Positions 25,855 to 34,376 of a DNA stretch of 64,000 nt are shown here, piece by piece (within the stretch, counting starts at the first letter, position 1; every line of letters begins with the position of its first letter). Origin of the DNA: JARRJS01 sp037388885 (GTDB lineage Bacteria; Gemmatimonadota; Gemmatimonadetes; Longimicrobiales; RSA9). Location of the stretch: the NCBI GenBank assembly GCA_037388885.1, contig JARRJS010000002.1, positions 1-64,000 on the forward strand. Direction: 5' to 3'. The translations under genes and the position numbers were made by a program. A model generated the notes under the pieces. That model was given only the letters and a program-made list of their open reading frames with translations, made no database searches and was not told the origin of the DNA.

Positions 25855-27437
25855 TGGTGCGGGCGGCGGTGCTGGCCGGCGTGCTGGCGATGGGCACGGG
25901 GGCGCCGGTGAGGCAGGCGGGGGCGGGGGCGGGGGCGGCGGGGGTGGCGACGTCGGCGGAGCCCGTCGTCGTGGCGTCCAAGCCGTTCGCGGAATCCTAC
26001 ATCCTTGCGGAGATGTTCGCCCAGCTGCTGGAGTCCCGGGGCTTCCGCGTGGTGCGACGGCCCGGCCTCGGTGCCACGGACATCGCGTTCCGCGCGCTTC
26101 GTTCAGGCGGCATCGATGTGTACCCGGAATACACGGGCACGGGGCTGGTGGCGATCCTGGGGGACAAGCCCCGTTCCGATCCCAGGGAGGTGTACCGCAT
26201 CGTGGCGGACACGTTCGCCCGGCGCTTCGACATTCACTGGCTGCCGCCCCTCGGCTTCCAGAACACCTACGCCATAGCCGTGCGACAGGCGACGGCCCGG
26301 CGTTATCACTTGCGCACCCTGAGCGACCTGGCGGCGGTGTCGGATTCGCTGGTGGCCGGCTTCACGCCGGACTTCATCGGTCGCCCCGATGGGCTGCCGG
26401 GCCTGCGACGCGTGTACGGCTTCAAGCCGCGGGCCGTCCGTTCCCTGCTGCAGGCCGTGAAGTACAGAGCACTGGCCTCCGGAGACGTGGACGTCGTGGA
26501 CGGCTACTCCACCGATGGCGCCATCGCGCGCTACCACCTGACCGTGCTGCGGGACGACCGCGGGTTCTTCCCGGCGTACGAGGCGGCGGCCCTGGTGGGA
26601 TCGCGATTCTGGCACGACTCGCCGCGCGGCGTGGAGGTGCTGACCCAGCTGAGCGGTCGGCTGGACGCGGACATGATGCGGCGGCTGAACCGGCGCGTGG
26701 AGGTGGACGGCGAGGATGTTGCGGCCGTGGCGTCGTCCGCCTTGCAACGCCTGGGCCTGGCGGGATCGCAAGTCGTCGCAGGCGGTGGAGCGACGGAACA
26801 GGCCCGCTCGACGTCCTTCCCGGTGTACATGTGGCAGAAACGGGCCATGCTGTTCCGGCTGACACTGCGGCATCTCGAGCTGGTGGGCCTGTCTCTGCTT
26901 GCCGCCGTCCTGATCGCAGTGCCCACCGGACTCGCCCTGGAACGCGCTCGCTCCGGCGCGGAGGGCGTGATCCGGGGCGTGGGCGTGCTGCAGACCATAC
27001 CCAGCATCGCGCTGCTGGCGTTCATGATCCCGCTCATCGGTATCGGCGTGGTGCCCGCGCTCGTGGCGCTCTTCCTGTATTCACTCTATCCCATTGTGCG
27101 GAATACCTACACAGGGGTGCGGGACGCCAACCCCGATGCGGTGCAGTCGGCGCGGGCGCTGGGCATGACGCCTGTCCAGGTGCTTCGACACGTGCGCCTG
27201 CCCCTGGCCGCGCCCGTGATCATGGCCGGTGTGCGGACGGCCGCCGTGATCGACGTGGGCACGGCGACCCTGGCCGCGTTCATCGGGGCGGGCGGTCTGG
27301 GCGACCCCATCGTGGCGGGCCTGGCTCTGTCCGACAGCCGCATGATCCTCTCGGGCGCGGTGCCCGCGGCGCTGCTGGCCCTGGTGGTGGACGGCCTGCT
27401 GGGTGGTGCGGAACGACTGGTCGCGCCACGCACCTGA
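25851..27437 (+). CDS. Fused solute-binding and permease protein of an OpuC/EgtU-like ABC importer
   Basis: A 528-residue fusion. An N-terminal export signal is followed by a solute-binding domain of the glycine betaine/OpuAC class (about 38-290: ASKPFAESYILAEMFAQLLE, GGIDVYPEYTGTGL, DVVDGYSTDGAIA). A permease domain with five or so helices follows (about 325-525; coupling motif SARALGMTPVQVLRHV, FIGAGGLGDPIVAGL). Fusions known to me as EgtU or OpuCB/CC types usually carry the permease first; the order is reversed here. The ligand could be a betaine or ergothioneine, the latter suggested by egtD next door. ATG 25851 overlaps the ATPase stop as ATGA. Confidence 0.85.
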   Translation: MMVRAAVLAGVLAMGTGAPVRQAGAGAGAAGVATSAEPVVVASKPFAESYILAEMFAQLLESRGFRVVRRPGLGATDIAFRALRSGGIDVYPEYTGTGLVAILGDKPRSDPREVYRIVADTFARRFDIHWLPPLGFQNTYAIAVRQATARRYHLRTLSDLAAVSDSLVAGFTPDFIGRPDGLPGLRRVYGFKPRAVRSLLQAVKYRALASGDVDVVDGYSTDGAIARYHLTVLRDDRGFFPAYEAAALVGSRFWHDSPRGVEVLTQLSGRLDADMMRRLNRRVEVDGEDVAAVASSALQRLGLAGSQVVAGGGATEQARSTSFPVYMWQKRAMLFRLTLRHLELVGLSLLAAVLIAVPTGLALERARSGAEGVIRGVGVLQTIPSIALLAFMIPLIGIGVVPALVALFLYSLYPIVRNTYTGVRDANPDAVQSARALGMTPVQVLRHVRLPLAAPVIMAGVRTAAVIDVGTATLAAFIGAGGLGDPIVAGLALSDSRMILSGAVPAALLALVVDGLLGGAERLVAPRT

Positions 27438-27510
27438 ACGTGCGGACAGACAGACGCACCTGGCCGGGCACTTGGCGCGTGCCGGTCTGAGTCAGCCGCC
27501 GTCCACCGGG

Positions 27511-28335
27511 TCAGCCCTCGTCGAGGGGATCCGGCGTGCGCGGGTGGTCCGGACGCTCTTCCATCGGCGGCTTCTGCAATCTGGCCTTCGCCGGAATGCC
27601 CAGCACCACGTCACGCGCCGCCGTGGGCTTGGTCGCCACCGCCATGGCGCCCGCCATGGAATCGGCTTCCATCTCCACCCCGGCCAGCACCGACGCATGG
27701 TAGGCAAGGCGTACGCCGCTGCCGATGATGGTGGCCGGCGTGGCCACGTCCCGCTGGTCCGCCAGGGAGTGAGTGTGGCTGTAGACGTTGGAATAGTCGG
27801 CAATGGAAGCGCCATCGCCGATCACGATGCCGCCCCGGTCGTCCAGCAGCACGTGCCGGTGCACCACTACGTCATCGCCCACTTCCATGTTGTAGCCGAA
27901 GGAAAACTTCACGAAGTGGAACGCTTTGAAGCTGCGGCCGCACCGGCGGAAGATGTGGTGCGCCAGCACACGCCGGAACTTGACGCCGAGATGCACGTTC
28001 TCGCCCAGTATGCTCTTGTCGAACATCTCCCAGAGCCACAGCAACGGCTTGACCGCCTCGTAGCGTCCGGGATCGATGTCCCGATAATAGTCGGGCTCCC
28101 GGGTGATGTTGCGGGGGTCCATCTGGAGCAGCGCGATGGCCGTGGGTGTGGGAAGCTCTGCCGGTTCGGTGTTTCGATATTCCGGGTAATAGAGATCCGT
28201 CAGGATCTCCCGGCACAGCTCATTGCGGTCCACACTCTTGTCGGACAGGCGCTCGTCGAGCTCGCCCAGCCAGCGCTCGTACGCGCGACTGGTGGCATCT
28301 GGGATCCCCACTTCCCTCAAAGGGAGAAAACGCAT
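27511..28335 (-). CDS. Hexapeptide-repeat (left-handed beta-helix) acyltransferase
   Basis: A 274-residue protein. The first 140 residues are helical and unassigned. The C-terminal half has repeats with hydrophobic residues every six positions (VGDDVVVHRHVLLDDRGGIVIGDGA in two pieces, IIGSGVRLAYHASVLAGVEM, VVLGIPAKARL), as in CoA-dependent O-acetyltransferases. The catalytic His is probably in YSHTHSLAD. ATG 28335 follows AGAGG. The acceptor is unknown; a surface polysaccharide or sugar is likely. Confidence 0.78.
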   Translation of the reverse strand: MRFLPLREVGIPDATSRAYERWLGELDERLSDKSVDRNELCREILTDLYYPEYRNTEPAELPTPTAIALLQMDPRNITREPDYYRDIDPGRYEAVKPLLWLWEMFDKSILGENVHLGVKFRRVLAHHIFRRCGRSFKAFHFVKFSFGYNMEVGDDVVVHRHVLLDDRGGIVIGDGASIADYSNVYSHTHSLADQRDVATPATIIGSGVRLAYHASVLAGVEMEADSMAGAMAVATKPTAARDVVLGIPAKARLQKPPMEERPDHPRTPDPLDEG

Positions 28336-28697
28336 AACGCCTCTGGAACTGGAACGCGGAAACCGGTGCGCTGAATCGGTCCGGTAGGGACATGCAAGCA
28401 CGACGCCAACCCGGAACATGGCGGTGCACGCGCCGGACCGGGCATGGATCCCCGGGCCGTTCACGTGGCGGGATCCGCCTGGCACGTGCCGTGGCATCAC
28501 CGGGGCCACGGACTAAACGTGGTGCAAGCGGCGCCTCCACGCCATGCCAAAGTCGGCCGAGCCGAAACCGAGCGCCTTCCGTCAGGTGTGTAATCGGCCG
28601 GCGCGTCGGTGTCAAAGAGCGACTCGACCGCGGGAAACCGGCCGACTATGTTTGACGTACTGCAGGAAAGCGCGGCTCATGCCGCGAGGGAGGGAGC
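28336..28697. other. Divergent intergenic region, 362 bases, nothing identified
   Basis: Lies between the acyltransferase (leftward) and the 28698 gene (rightward). Open frames here have no family resemblance or ribosome sites. I see no convincing promoter pair, RNA gene or repeat; control sites for both genes presumably lie inside. Confidence 0.5.
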
Positions 28698-29063
28698 ATG
28701 CACGACGTGATGCGGAAGCGGATCGAACGGTCCCTGGAGGCGCTGCCCGACGAGCAGCTCTACCAGGTCGTGGACTTCATCGAGTTTCTGCAGGCGAAAT
28801 ACGCGCGCGAACAGGGCCGGGAGCCGTCGGCGTTCCAGCGGTTCGCGGAGCGCGTGGAGGACCAGATGCGGCTGCGGTCCGTGGCACCCAAGGCCATGCG
28901 TGGCACGATGCGCATCATGAGCACGGCGTCGCGGGTGCTCGAAGGCATCACGGACGTGGGCAGGACGCTTGTGGAACCGGCGCCGCGGCGGCCCGCGGAT
29001 CCGGAGAAGGAGGAAGGACCGGTGGGCGAGGATGAGGCTGGTGGAGCGGGCGGATCGGGTTGA
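28698..29063 (+). CDS. Small helical protein, DUF2281-like N-terminus
   Basis: A 121-residue protein opening with IERSLEALPDEQLYQVVDFI and EFLQAKYA. This is the LP.E.L..V.DF..FL pattern found in many short proteins, including DUF2281 antitoxin-like families. The remainder is basic then Pro/Glu/Gly-rich and probably disordered. No toxin gene is adjacent. ATG 28698 follows GAGGGAG. Its stop codon lies inside the guaB promoter. Confidence 0.65.
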   Translation: MHDVMRKRIERSLEALPDEQLYQVVDFIEFLQAKYAREQGREPSAFQRFAERVEDQMRLRSVAPKAMRGTMRIMSTASRVLEGITDVGRTLVEPAPRRPADPEKEEGPVGEDEAGGAGGSG

Positions 29064-29088
29064 CACTCCGGGGGGCGGCGCATAAAAT
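29060..29088 (+). promoter_or_regulatory. Promoter for guaB
   Basis: Consensus TTGACA (29060-29065), exactly 17 bases, TAAAAT (29083-29088). This is the strongest sigma-70-type match in the window. The TGA stop of the preceding gene is within the -35. Predicted start is about 29095, giving a leader of about 100 bases. Confidence 0.75.
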
Positions 29089-29128
29089 CCGCCATGGAAC
29101 CCCGAACCCGGACAGGGAAAGACAAGGA

Positions 29129-29176
29129 GCCCGTGAGTGGGAGCGCCTGCGGCGCCTCGGAACTCACGGGCGTTTT
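29129..29176 (+). terminator. Attenuator-like hairpin in the guaB leader
   Basis: GCCCGTGAGT (29129-29138) pairs perfectly with ACTCACGGGC (29162-29171). An inner stem GCGCC/GGCGC closes around TGC, and the structure is followed by GTTTT. It sits between the guaB promoter and the ribosome site (AGGGAGAGG), so it could end transcripts before guaB or be part of a regulatory RNA. I do not recognise a known riboswitch class. Confidence 0.65.
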
Positions 29177-29196
29177 GCGTTCATAGGGAGAGGTCG

Positions 29197-30672
29197 ATGG
29201 CGGAATCAGGATTGGGAGAGCGGCTTCGCGGCGAAGGGCTGACGTTCGATGACGTGCTGCTTGTTCCGGAATATTCGGAGGTGCATCCGCGTGAGACGCA
29301 GGTGGATACGCAGGTGACGCGAGGAATCAGGCTGCAGATGCCTCTGCTGTCCGCGGCCATGGACACGGTCACCGAGTCACGTATGGCGATCGCCATTGCA
29401 CGCGAAGGCGGGCTCGGAGTCATCCACAAGAACATGCCGGTGGAGCGGCAGGCGCAGGAAGTGGACCGGGTCAAGCGATCGGAGAGCGGGATGATCTTGA
29501 ATCCCATCACGCTCTCGCCGGGGCACCGACTGCGTGATGCGCACCGCCTGATGGAGCAGTTCTCCATCAGCGGCGTTCCCATCGTGGACGAGGGTGATCG
29601 GTTGGTGGGCATCATTACGAACCGCGACCTGCAGTTCGAGACAGAGCTGGCGCGGCCGATCGGCGAGCTGATGACACATGAGGGGCTGGTGACGGCGCCT
29701 GTGGGCACCTCGCTGGACGAGGCGGAGCGCATCCTGCACCGGCACCGCATCGAGAAACTCCCGGTGGTGGATGAGGACGGGACGCTGCGTGGCTTGATCA
29801 CCGTAAAGGACATCTTCAAGCGGCGGAAGTATCCGAACGCATCGAAGGATGGGCACGGCCGACTGCGTGTGGGTGCCGCGGTGGGGACGGCGAGCGGGGA
29901 CATGGACCGGGCGGCCGCGCTGGTGGATGCAGGTTGCGATGTCCTGGTGATCGACACCGCGCACGGGCATTCGGTGGGCGTGTTGAAGGCGCTGGAGCGT
30001 GTGCGCGAACGGTTCCCGGATGTCCAGGTGATGGCGGGCAACATAGGCACGGCGGAAGCCGCGGCAGCCCTGGTGGAGCGAGGCGCCGACGCGGTCAAGG
30101 TGGGCATCGGGCCGGGCAGCATCTGCACGACACGCGTCGTGACGGGAGTCGGCGTGCCGCAGCTGACGGCCATCATGGATGCGGTGGCCGGCGTGGAGGA
30201 CCAGGTGCCCATCATTGCGGATGGCGGCATCCGGTACTCTGGCGACATCGTGAAGGCCATCGCGGCCGGCGCGAGCGCCGCCATGATGGGTTCGCTGCTG
30301 GCCGGAACGGAGGAGAGCCCCGGCGAGAGCTTCCTGTTGGAAGGGCGTCGCTACAAGACGGTCCGCGGCATGGGCTCGCTGTCGGCTATGGAAGAAGGAT
30401 CGGCTGATCGCTATTTTCAAGAAGACGTCGCGGACTCGCGCAAGCTCGTGCCGGAAGGCATCGAGGGGCGCGTGCCCTACAAGGGGCCGGTCTCGGATGT
30501 GCTGTTTCAGCTGGTGGGCGGACTGCGGAGCGGGATGGGATACTGCGGTTGTCCCGACATTGAGCGCCTGCGCACCCGGGCTCGCTTCACGCTGATCACC
30601 GGCGGCGGTTTGCGCGAATCGCATCCCCATGACGTGGCGATCACGCGGGAAGCGCCGAACTACCACCTCTGA
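29197..30672 (+). CDS. guaB: IMP dehydrogenase
   Basis: Oxidises IMP to XMP, the committed step of guanine nucleotide synthesis. The 491-residue protein has the barrel start TFDDVLLVPEYSEV, two CBS domains (about 95-210, nucleotide-sensing), the catalytic loop GPGSICTTR with C310, the ADGGIRYSGDI phosphate site and the flap segment around YFQEDV. ATG 29197 follows AGGGAGAGG. Confidence 0.96.
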   Translation: MAESGLGERLRGEGLTFDDVLLVPEYSEVHPRETQVDTQVTRGIRLQMPLLSAAMDTVTESRMAIAIAREGGLGVIHKNMPVERQAQEVDRVKRSESGMILNPITLSPGHRLRDAHRLMEQFSISGVPIVDEGDRLVGIITNRDLQFETELARPIGELMTHEGLVTAPVGTSLDEAERILHRHRIEKLPVVDEDGTLRGLITVKDIFKRRKYPNASKDGHGRLRVGAAVGTASGDMDRAAALVDAGCDVLVIDTAHGHSVGVLKALERVRERFPDVQVMAGNIGTAEAAAALVERGADAVKVGIGPGSICTTRVVTGVGVPQLTAIMDAVAGVEDQVPIIADGGIRYSGDIVKAIAAGASAAMMGSLLAGTEESPGESFLLEGRRYKTVRGMGSLSAMEEGSADRYFQEDVADSRKLVPEGIEGRVPYKGPVSDVLFQLVGGLRSGMGYCGCPDIERLRTRARFTLITGGGLRESHPHDVAITREAPNYHL

Positions 30673-30758
30673 CGTCGGGCGAAAAAACTGGCGCCAGAAC
30701 GTGACATTGGCCGCTTCAATCAACCCCATTCCTGTGTCGGTCACCGAAACGGAGCGCC

Positions 30759-31877
30759 ATGATTGCACGCCACGATATCGAACGGCTGCTCCGGCGCCGC
30801 GCCGGAGATCACCTCATCCTTTCCGTGTTCCTCGACATGCGTGTAAACTCCAACAAGCGCACGCATGGGATCTTCCTGAACAAGCAGCGTGGCCGTTACG
30901 AAGCGACAGCGCTCGACGGCGGCGAGGCGCCAGCCGTGGGTGCGGCGTTCGCCCGCATCGAGGCGTGGCTGGCCGATGAGTTCGACGAAGCGAACAAGGG
31001 CGCCGTGTGTTATGCGGAAGTGGGCGGCGACTGGTTCGAGGCGGCACAGACGCCCGTGCCGTTTCCCATGCGTGTCGAGCTGACTGCGCTCCCGGTCGTC
31101 GGTCCGCTGGTGGAGGTCATGGCGAGCTATCGGCACCATGGGGTCGTTCTGGTGGACCGGCAGCGTCTGAGGCTCATCAGCTTGTACCTGAACGAACCGG
31201 TCCACGACGTACAGCATGAAGGCGGACCAGCGCCGGAACCGCGCGACGTGCAGAGGGGGGCATACTCTTATCGCGATTATCATGATCGGCGGGCCGTGGA
31301 GGAGACGAAGCATGTCTTCCGCGACTTCACCGAAGAGGTGGCGCGATTCGATGAACGGTTGCGCCCCGACGACCTGATCTTGCTGGGAACCGAAGCGAAC
31401 GTGAAGAAGTTCCGGGAGCATCTGCCCGCGCGGTTGGCGGGCAAGGTCGTGTACGAAGATCGCGCCCCCGTGGACGCGGATCAGGTGGAGATCCTGGAAC
31501 GCGTGCGTCCGTTCCTCGACGCGCAGGCGGACGCGCGGGAACGCGAAGCGGTGAGCGAGCTGCGGGACCGGATTCAGCAGAACCACTTTGCCGTTTGCGG
31601 ATTCCGTGATACGTTGGCCCAGCTTCAGGAACGGAAGGTGGACCGGCTGGTGCTGGCCCGGAACATGGAGCGGGGTGGCGCCTGTTGCAGCCAGTGCGGC
31701 TTCTTCTTCGACGTGGCTCACCCGACGTGTCCGTACTGCGGCGGTGAGACGCGACGCGAGGCGGACTTGGTGGAGACGATGATCCGTCTTGCTCAAGAAG
31801 GAGGGTCAACCATCGAGTTCGTGAACGCAGACGCTTTGTGGGAGCAGCATGGCGTGGGCGCCCTGTTGCGATTCTGA
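30759..31877 (+). CDS. Bacterial archaeo-eukaryotic release-factor-like (baeRF) protein
   Basis: A 372-residue protein with the three-domain layout of eRF1-like proteins. The N-terminal part contains LSVFLDMRVNSNKRTHG, and the middle domain (VVLVDRQRLRLISLYLNEPV) is of the RNase-H-like type. The C-terminal domain ends with a four-cysteine zinc ribbon (C310, C313, C324, C327) and GVGALLRF, resembling the eRF1 tail. I see no GGQ peptide-release motif, so a tRNA/ribosome role is suggested by fold only. Bacterial members are linked by prediction to ribosome rescue or hibernation. Confidence 0.7.
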   Translation: MIARHDIERLLRRRAGDHLILSVFLDMRVNSNKRTHGIFLNKQRGRYEATALDGGEAPAVGAAFARIEAWLADEFDEANKGAVCYAEVGGDWFEAAQTPVPFPMRVELTALPVVGPLVEVMASYRHHGVVLVDRQRLRLISLYLNEPVHDVQHEGGPAPEPRDVQRGAYSYRDYHDRRAVEETKHVFRDFTEEVARFDERLRPDDLILLGTEANVKKFREHLPARLAGKVVYEDRAPVDADQVEILERVRPFLDAQADAREREAVSELRDRIQQNHFAVCGFRDTLAQLQERKVDRLVLARNMERGGACCSQCGFFFDVAHPTCPYCGGETRREADLVETMIRLAQEGGSTIEFVNADALWEQHGVGALLRF

Positions 31878-31911
31878 GCGCGTGCCCCGGTTCCTGTCAG
31901 GGAGCTTGACA

Positions 31912-31929
31912 CATTCTCGGGAGAGAATG
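31912..31929 (+). promoter_or_regulatory. Small inverted repeat over the ribosome site of the 31934 gene
   Basis: CATTCTC (31912-31918) and GAGAATG (31923-31929) are perfect inverted repeats around GGGA. The hairpin would mask the GGGAGAG ribosome site of the TTG start at 31934. A TTGACA at 31907-31912 touches its left edge. Confidence 0.45.
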
Positions 31930-31933
31930 AACA

Positions 31934-32629
31934 TTGGGCGTACCCGCTGCCAATCCCCCCACGCACGGCCACCTGTTGGATCGGAGTGAGATCGTGGTTC
32001 CGTTGTCCGGACTTGATGCCGAGGGGTGCCGTTCTCTCGAGGGCGAGTTGATGGCGCTCGCCGGCGTCCAGCAAGCGCACGTGGAGCCATCGTCAGGCGA
32101 CGTTTGGATCATCCGGGAGCGGGGCACGGAGCCCGTGCCTCTGGAGGTCGCGGTTCGCACGCGGTTGGAGGCCCTGGGCTACGCGTCGCAGGAGATCTCC
32201 ACGCACATCGCAGTGCCCGTTGCGGAAGAACCGCGCCGACGCGTGCGTTTCGTGGAAGCGACGCGTACGGAGGACGATGCCGGGCGGGTCACCATCAGCG
32301 TCAGCCTGGAGTGGGACGGTCAGGTTCATGGCGGCATCGCGTCGGGTGAACGGGGGGAGGTCATCGAGCTGAAGACGACGGCCCTGGCGGCGGTTCGAGC
32401 GCTCGAGGCGGTGGTAGGTGAAGGGTTGGGGGTCCGCATCATCGGCGTGAAGCGTATGCATGCCTTCGACACCGACCTGATGGTCGCTTCGCTGCTGCGC
32501 AGTGCAGAAAGCCCCAAACGACTCGTGGGCGCCGTGGTGTTCGACGGTGCTGCACACCGGGCCGTGGCCGTTGCAGTGCTGAGCGCATTGAATCGAACCC
32601 TCGGCAATTTCCTGCACACGGGCGATTGA
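31934..32629 (+). CDS. Uncharacterised two-domain protein, paralogue of the 54405 gene
   Basis: A 231-residue soluble protein. The N-terminal half (about 20-85) has an ACT/HMA-like pattern (GVQQAHVEPSSGDVWIIRE). The C-terminal 125 residues (VTISVSLEWDGQVHGGIASG ... RLVGAVVFDGAAHRAVAVAVL) align throughout with the end of the protein at 54405-55112. No known family comes to mind. The TTG start at 31934 has GGGAGAG upstream. An alternative GTG at 31994 has a better-placed GGAG and would trim 20 residues. It follows the eRF1-like gene by 56 bases. Confidence 0.65.
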   Translation: MGVPAANPPTHGHLLDRSEIVVPLSGLDAEGCRSLEGELMALAGVQQAHVEPSSGDVWIIRERGTEPVPLEVAVRTRLEALGYASQEISTHIAVPVAEEPRRRVRFVEATRTEDDAGRVTISVSLEWDGQVHGGIASGERGEVIELKTTALAAVRALEAVVGEGLGVRIIGVKRMHAFDTDLMVASLLRSAESPKRLVGAVVFDGAAHRAVAVAVLSALNRTLGNFLHTGD

Positions 32630-32796
32630 CACGACTGCGCCTCGCGGCAGCCATTTCTTCGAGCAACGACCTGGTCACGATCGGCGGTCGCTCCCGTCCT
32701 CGGGGTGACCGGGTCGGATACATCCGCGCGTGAAGGGAACCGGGATGGTGCGAGACGGCCGTTGGCCGGTGTTGAGGGTCGCCGGTTCCGACCCGG

Positions 32797-33663
32797 CTAC
32801 GGCTGACGGATGACGGTACGCGCGTATCCGTTTGCTGGATCGCCGCCGCCACGACGGATGCTGTCCACGGTACCCGGCCCCCGGTTGTAGGCCAGCAGGG
32901 CCAGCCGGAGATCCCCGTAGCGCTCCAGCATCGTGCGCAGGTAACGGAAACCAAGTCGCAGGTTCGTGTCCCGCACGAATAGGTCGTTGTACTTGAGCCC
33001 CGGCTCCAGCTGGTATGCCGTGGCCGGCATGATCTGCGTGTATCCCACTGCGCCCTTGGGACTTACCGCCTTGCGCGTGAACCCGCTTTCCACCTGAACG
33101 AGCCGGAACGCAAGCGCCGGGTCCACACCCTCCGACAAGGCGATGTCGTGGATCGCACCCGCAAGATCTGCAGGGATGTCATATTGGCTCGAATAGTGGA
33201 TGATGTCCGACAGGCGCGAGAGCTCCAGTCGAACCAGCTCCAACTCACCTTCCCGCGCCGTGAGCGCCGAACGGGCGTGCGTCAACCGGGTGGCCATCTC
33301 CAGCTGCGCCAGACCTCCTCCGGAGCCAGCGGCGACCTGGAGCCCGAGCAGGAAGGCCGCCGCGACGACGACACCGAAGCGCACCGGGTTGCGCAGCTGC
33401 GTCCACCGTTGCGCGAACCAGCGCTGCATCTTGTGTGTCTGCTCGGCCTCCCACTGCGCCAGGGCGGAAACAGTGGCTCCGAAAGCGGCTCTCCGCTCGT
33501 TTCCTGCACTGTCAGGCTCGGCTCGGGCCCGTGGATCCGCGTTGGCGCGCGCACGCGCCTCCGCCCGCTCACGCGCCTCCCGCTCCGCACGCGCCAGCGA
33601 TTCCCGCAACACGTGGATCCGGCTCGCCTTCGAGTCCGTCGAATCCGATCCACGATCACTCAT
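32797..33663 (-). CDS. Membrane-anchored lytic transglycosylase (Slt/GH23 type)
   Basis: Cleaves glycan strands of peptidoglycan. The 288-residue protein has a charged N-terminal coiled region (residues 1-90), one membrane helix (about 94-115), then a lysozyme-like domain with the catalytic Glu in RLVQVESGFTRKAVSPKGAV, GYTQIMPATA and LALLAYNRGPGTV. The N-terminus is highly charged with no signal peptide, so it is an inside-out single-pass protein with its enzyme domain in the periplasm. Confidence 0.88.
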   Translation of the reverse strand: MSDRGSDSTDSKASRIHVLRESLARAEREARERAEARARANADPRARAEPDSAGNERRAAFGATVSALAQWEAEQTHKMQRWFAQRWTQLRNPVRFGVVVAAAFLLGLQVAAGSGGGLAQLEMATRLTHARSALTAREGELELVRLELSRLSDIIHYSSQYDIPADLAGAIHDIALSEGVDPALAFRLVQVESGFTRKAVSPKGAVGYTQIMPATAYQLEPGLKYNDLFVRDTNLRLGFRYLRTMLERYGDLRLALLAYNRGPGTVDSIRRGGGDPANGYARTVIRQP

Positions 33664-33725
33664 GGAATCCTTCCTTTTCCCGGCGTGTTGGACGGCCGGA
33701 CGCTCCCGGGGAGCGGGAAGCGCGG

Positions 33726-34211
33726 TCAGACATCCGGATCAGCCCGCCACTCGCCGCTACGGCCACCGGTCTTGCGCACCAACCGAATACCTTCGATGCG
33801 CATGCCCCGGTCCACCGCTTTCAGCATGTCATACAACGTCAACGCAGCAACGCTCACGGCCGTGAGGGCTTCCATCTCCACACCCGTTCGTGCACGCGTA
33901 TGCGCTGTCGCCACAATCCGGACGCCGGGGAGGGTATCATCCGGTTCGAGTTTCACGTCCACTGCCGTCACCGGCAGCGCGTGACAGAGCGGAATCAACT
34001 CGGCCGTGCGCTTCGCGGCCTGGATTCCCGCAATCTGCGCCACCACCAGCGGGTCACCTTTCGGCGACCGTCCGTCCAGCAGTGCCGCCAGCGTCGCGGC
34101 CGTCATCACTACACGACCTTCCGCCGAAGCGCGCCGGTCCGTGACCTCCTTGTCACCCACGTCCACCATGCGAGGATGGCCGGACTCGTCCACGTGTGTC
34201 AGCCCGTTCAT
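33726..34211 (-). CDS. moaC: Cyclic pyranopterin monophosphate synthase
   Basis: Works with MoaA in the first step of molybdenum cofactor synthesis. The 161-residue protein contains HVDESGHPRMVDVGDKEVT, the active-site segment TAELIPLCHALP, and TGVEMEALTAVSVAALTLYDM. The start at ATG 34211 follows GGAG; a TTG at 34244 is an alternative. It is not next to mobA or the tup genes, but they serve the same cofactor. Confidence 0.95.
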   Translation of the reverse strand: MNGLTHVDESGHPRMVDVGDKEVTDRRASAEGRVVMTAATLAALLDGRSPKGDPLVVAQIAGIQAAKRTAELIPLCHALPVTAVDVKLEPDDTLPGVRIVATAHTRARTGVEMEALTAVSVAALTLYDMLKAVDRGMRIEGIRLVRKTGGRSGEWRADPDV

Positions 34212-34376
34212 GCGCTCCGTCGGTTCATCCCGCTTGGTTCCCAAGATAGCACCGCAAGCCTCATCGGGGGAACGGAGTCGGCAAGTCGTTACGCCGCAAT
34301 CTGTTAGCGTGGACTATCGCCGATCCCACGCCTGAAAACTGGCCAAATGCCCGGGGCATCGCCATGACGGAACGAG

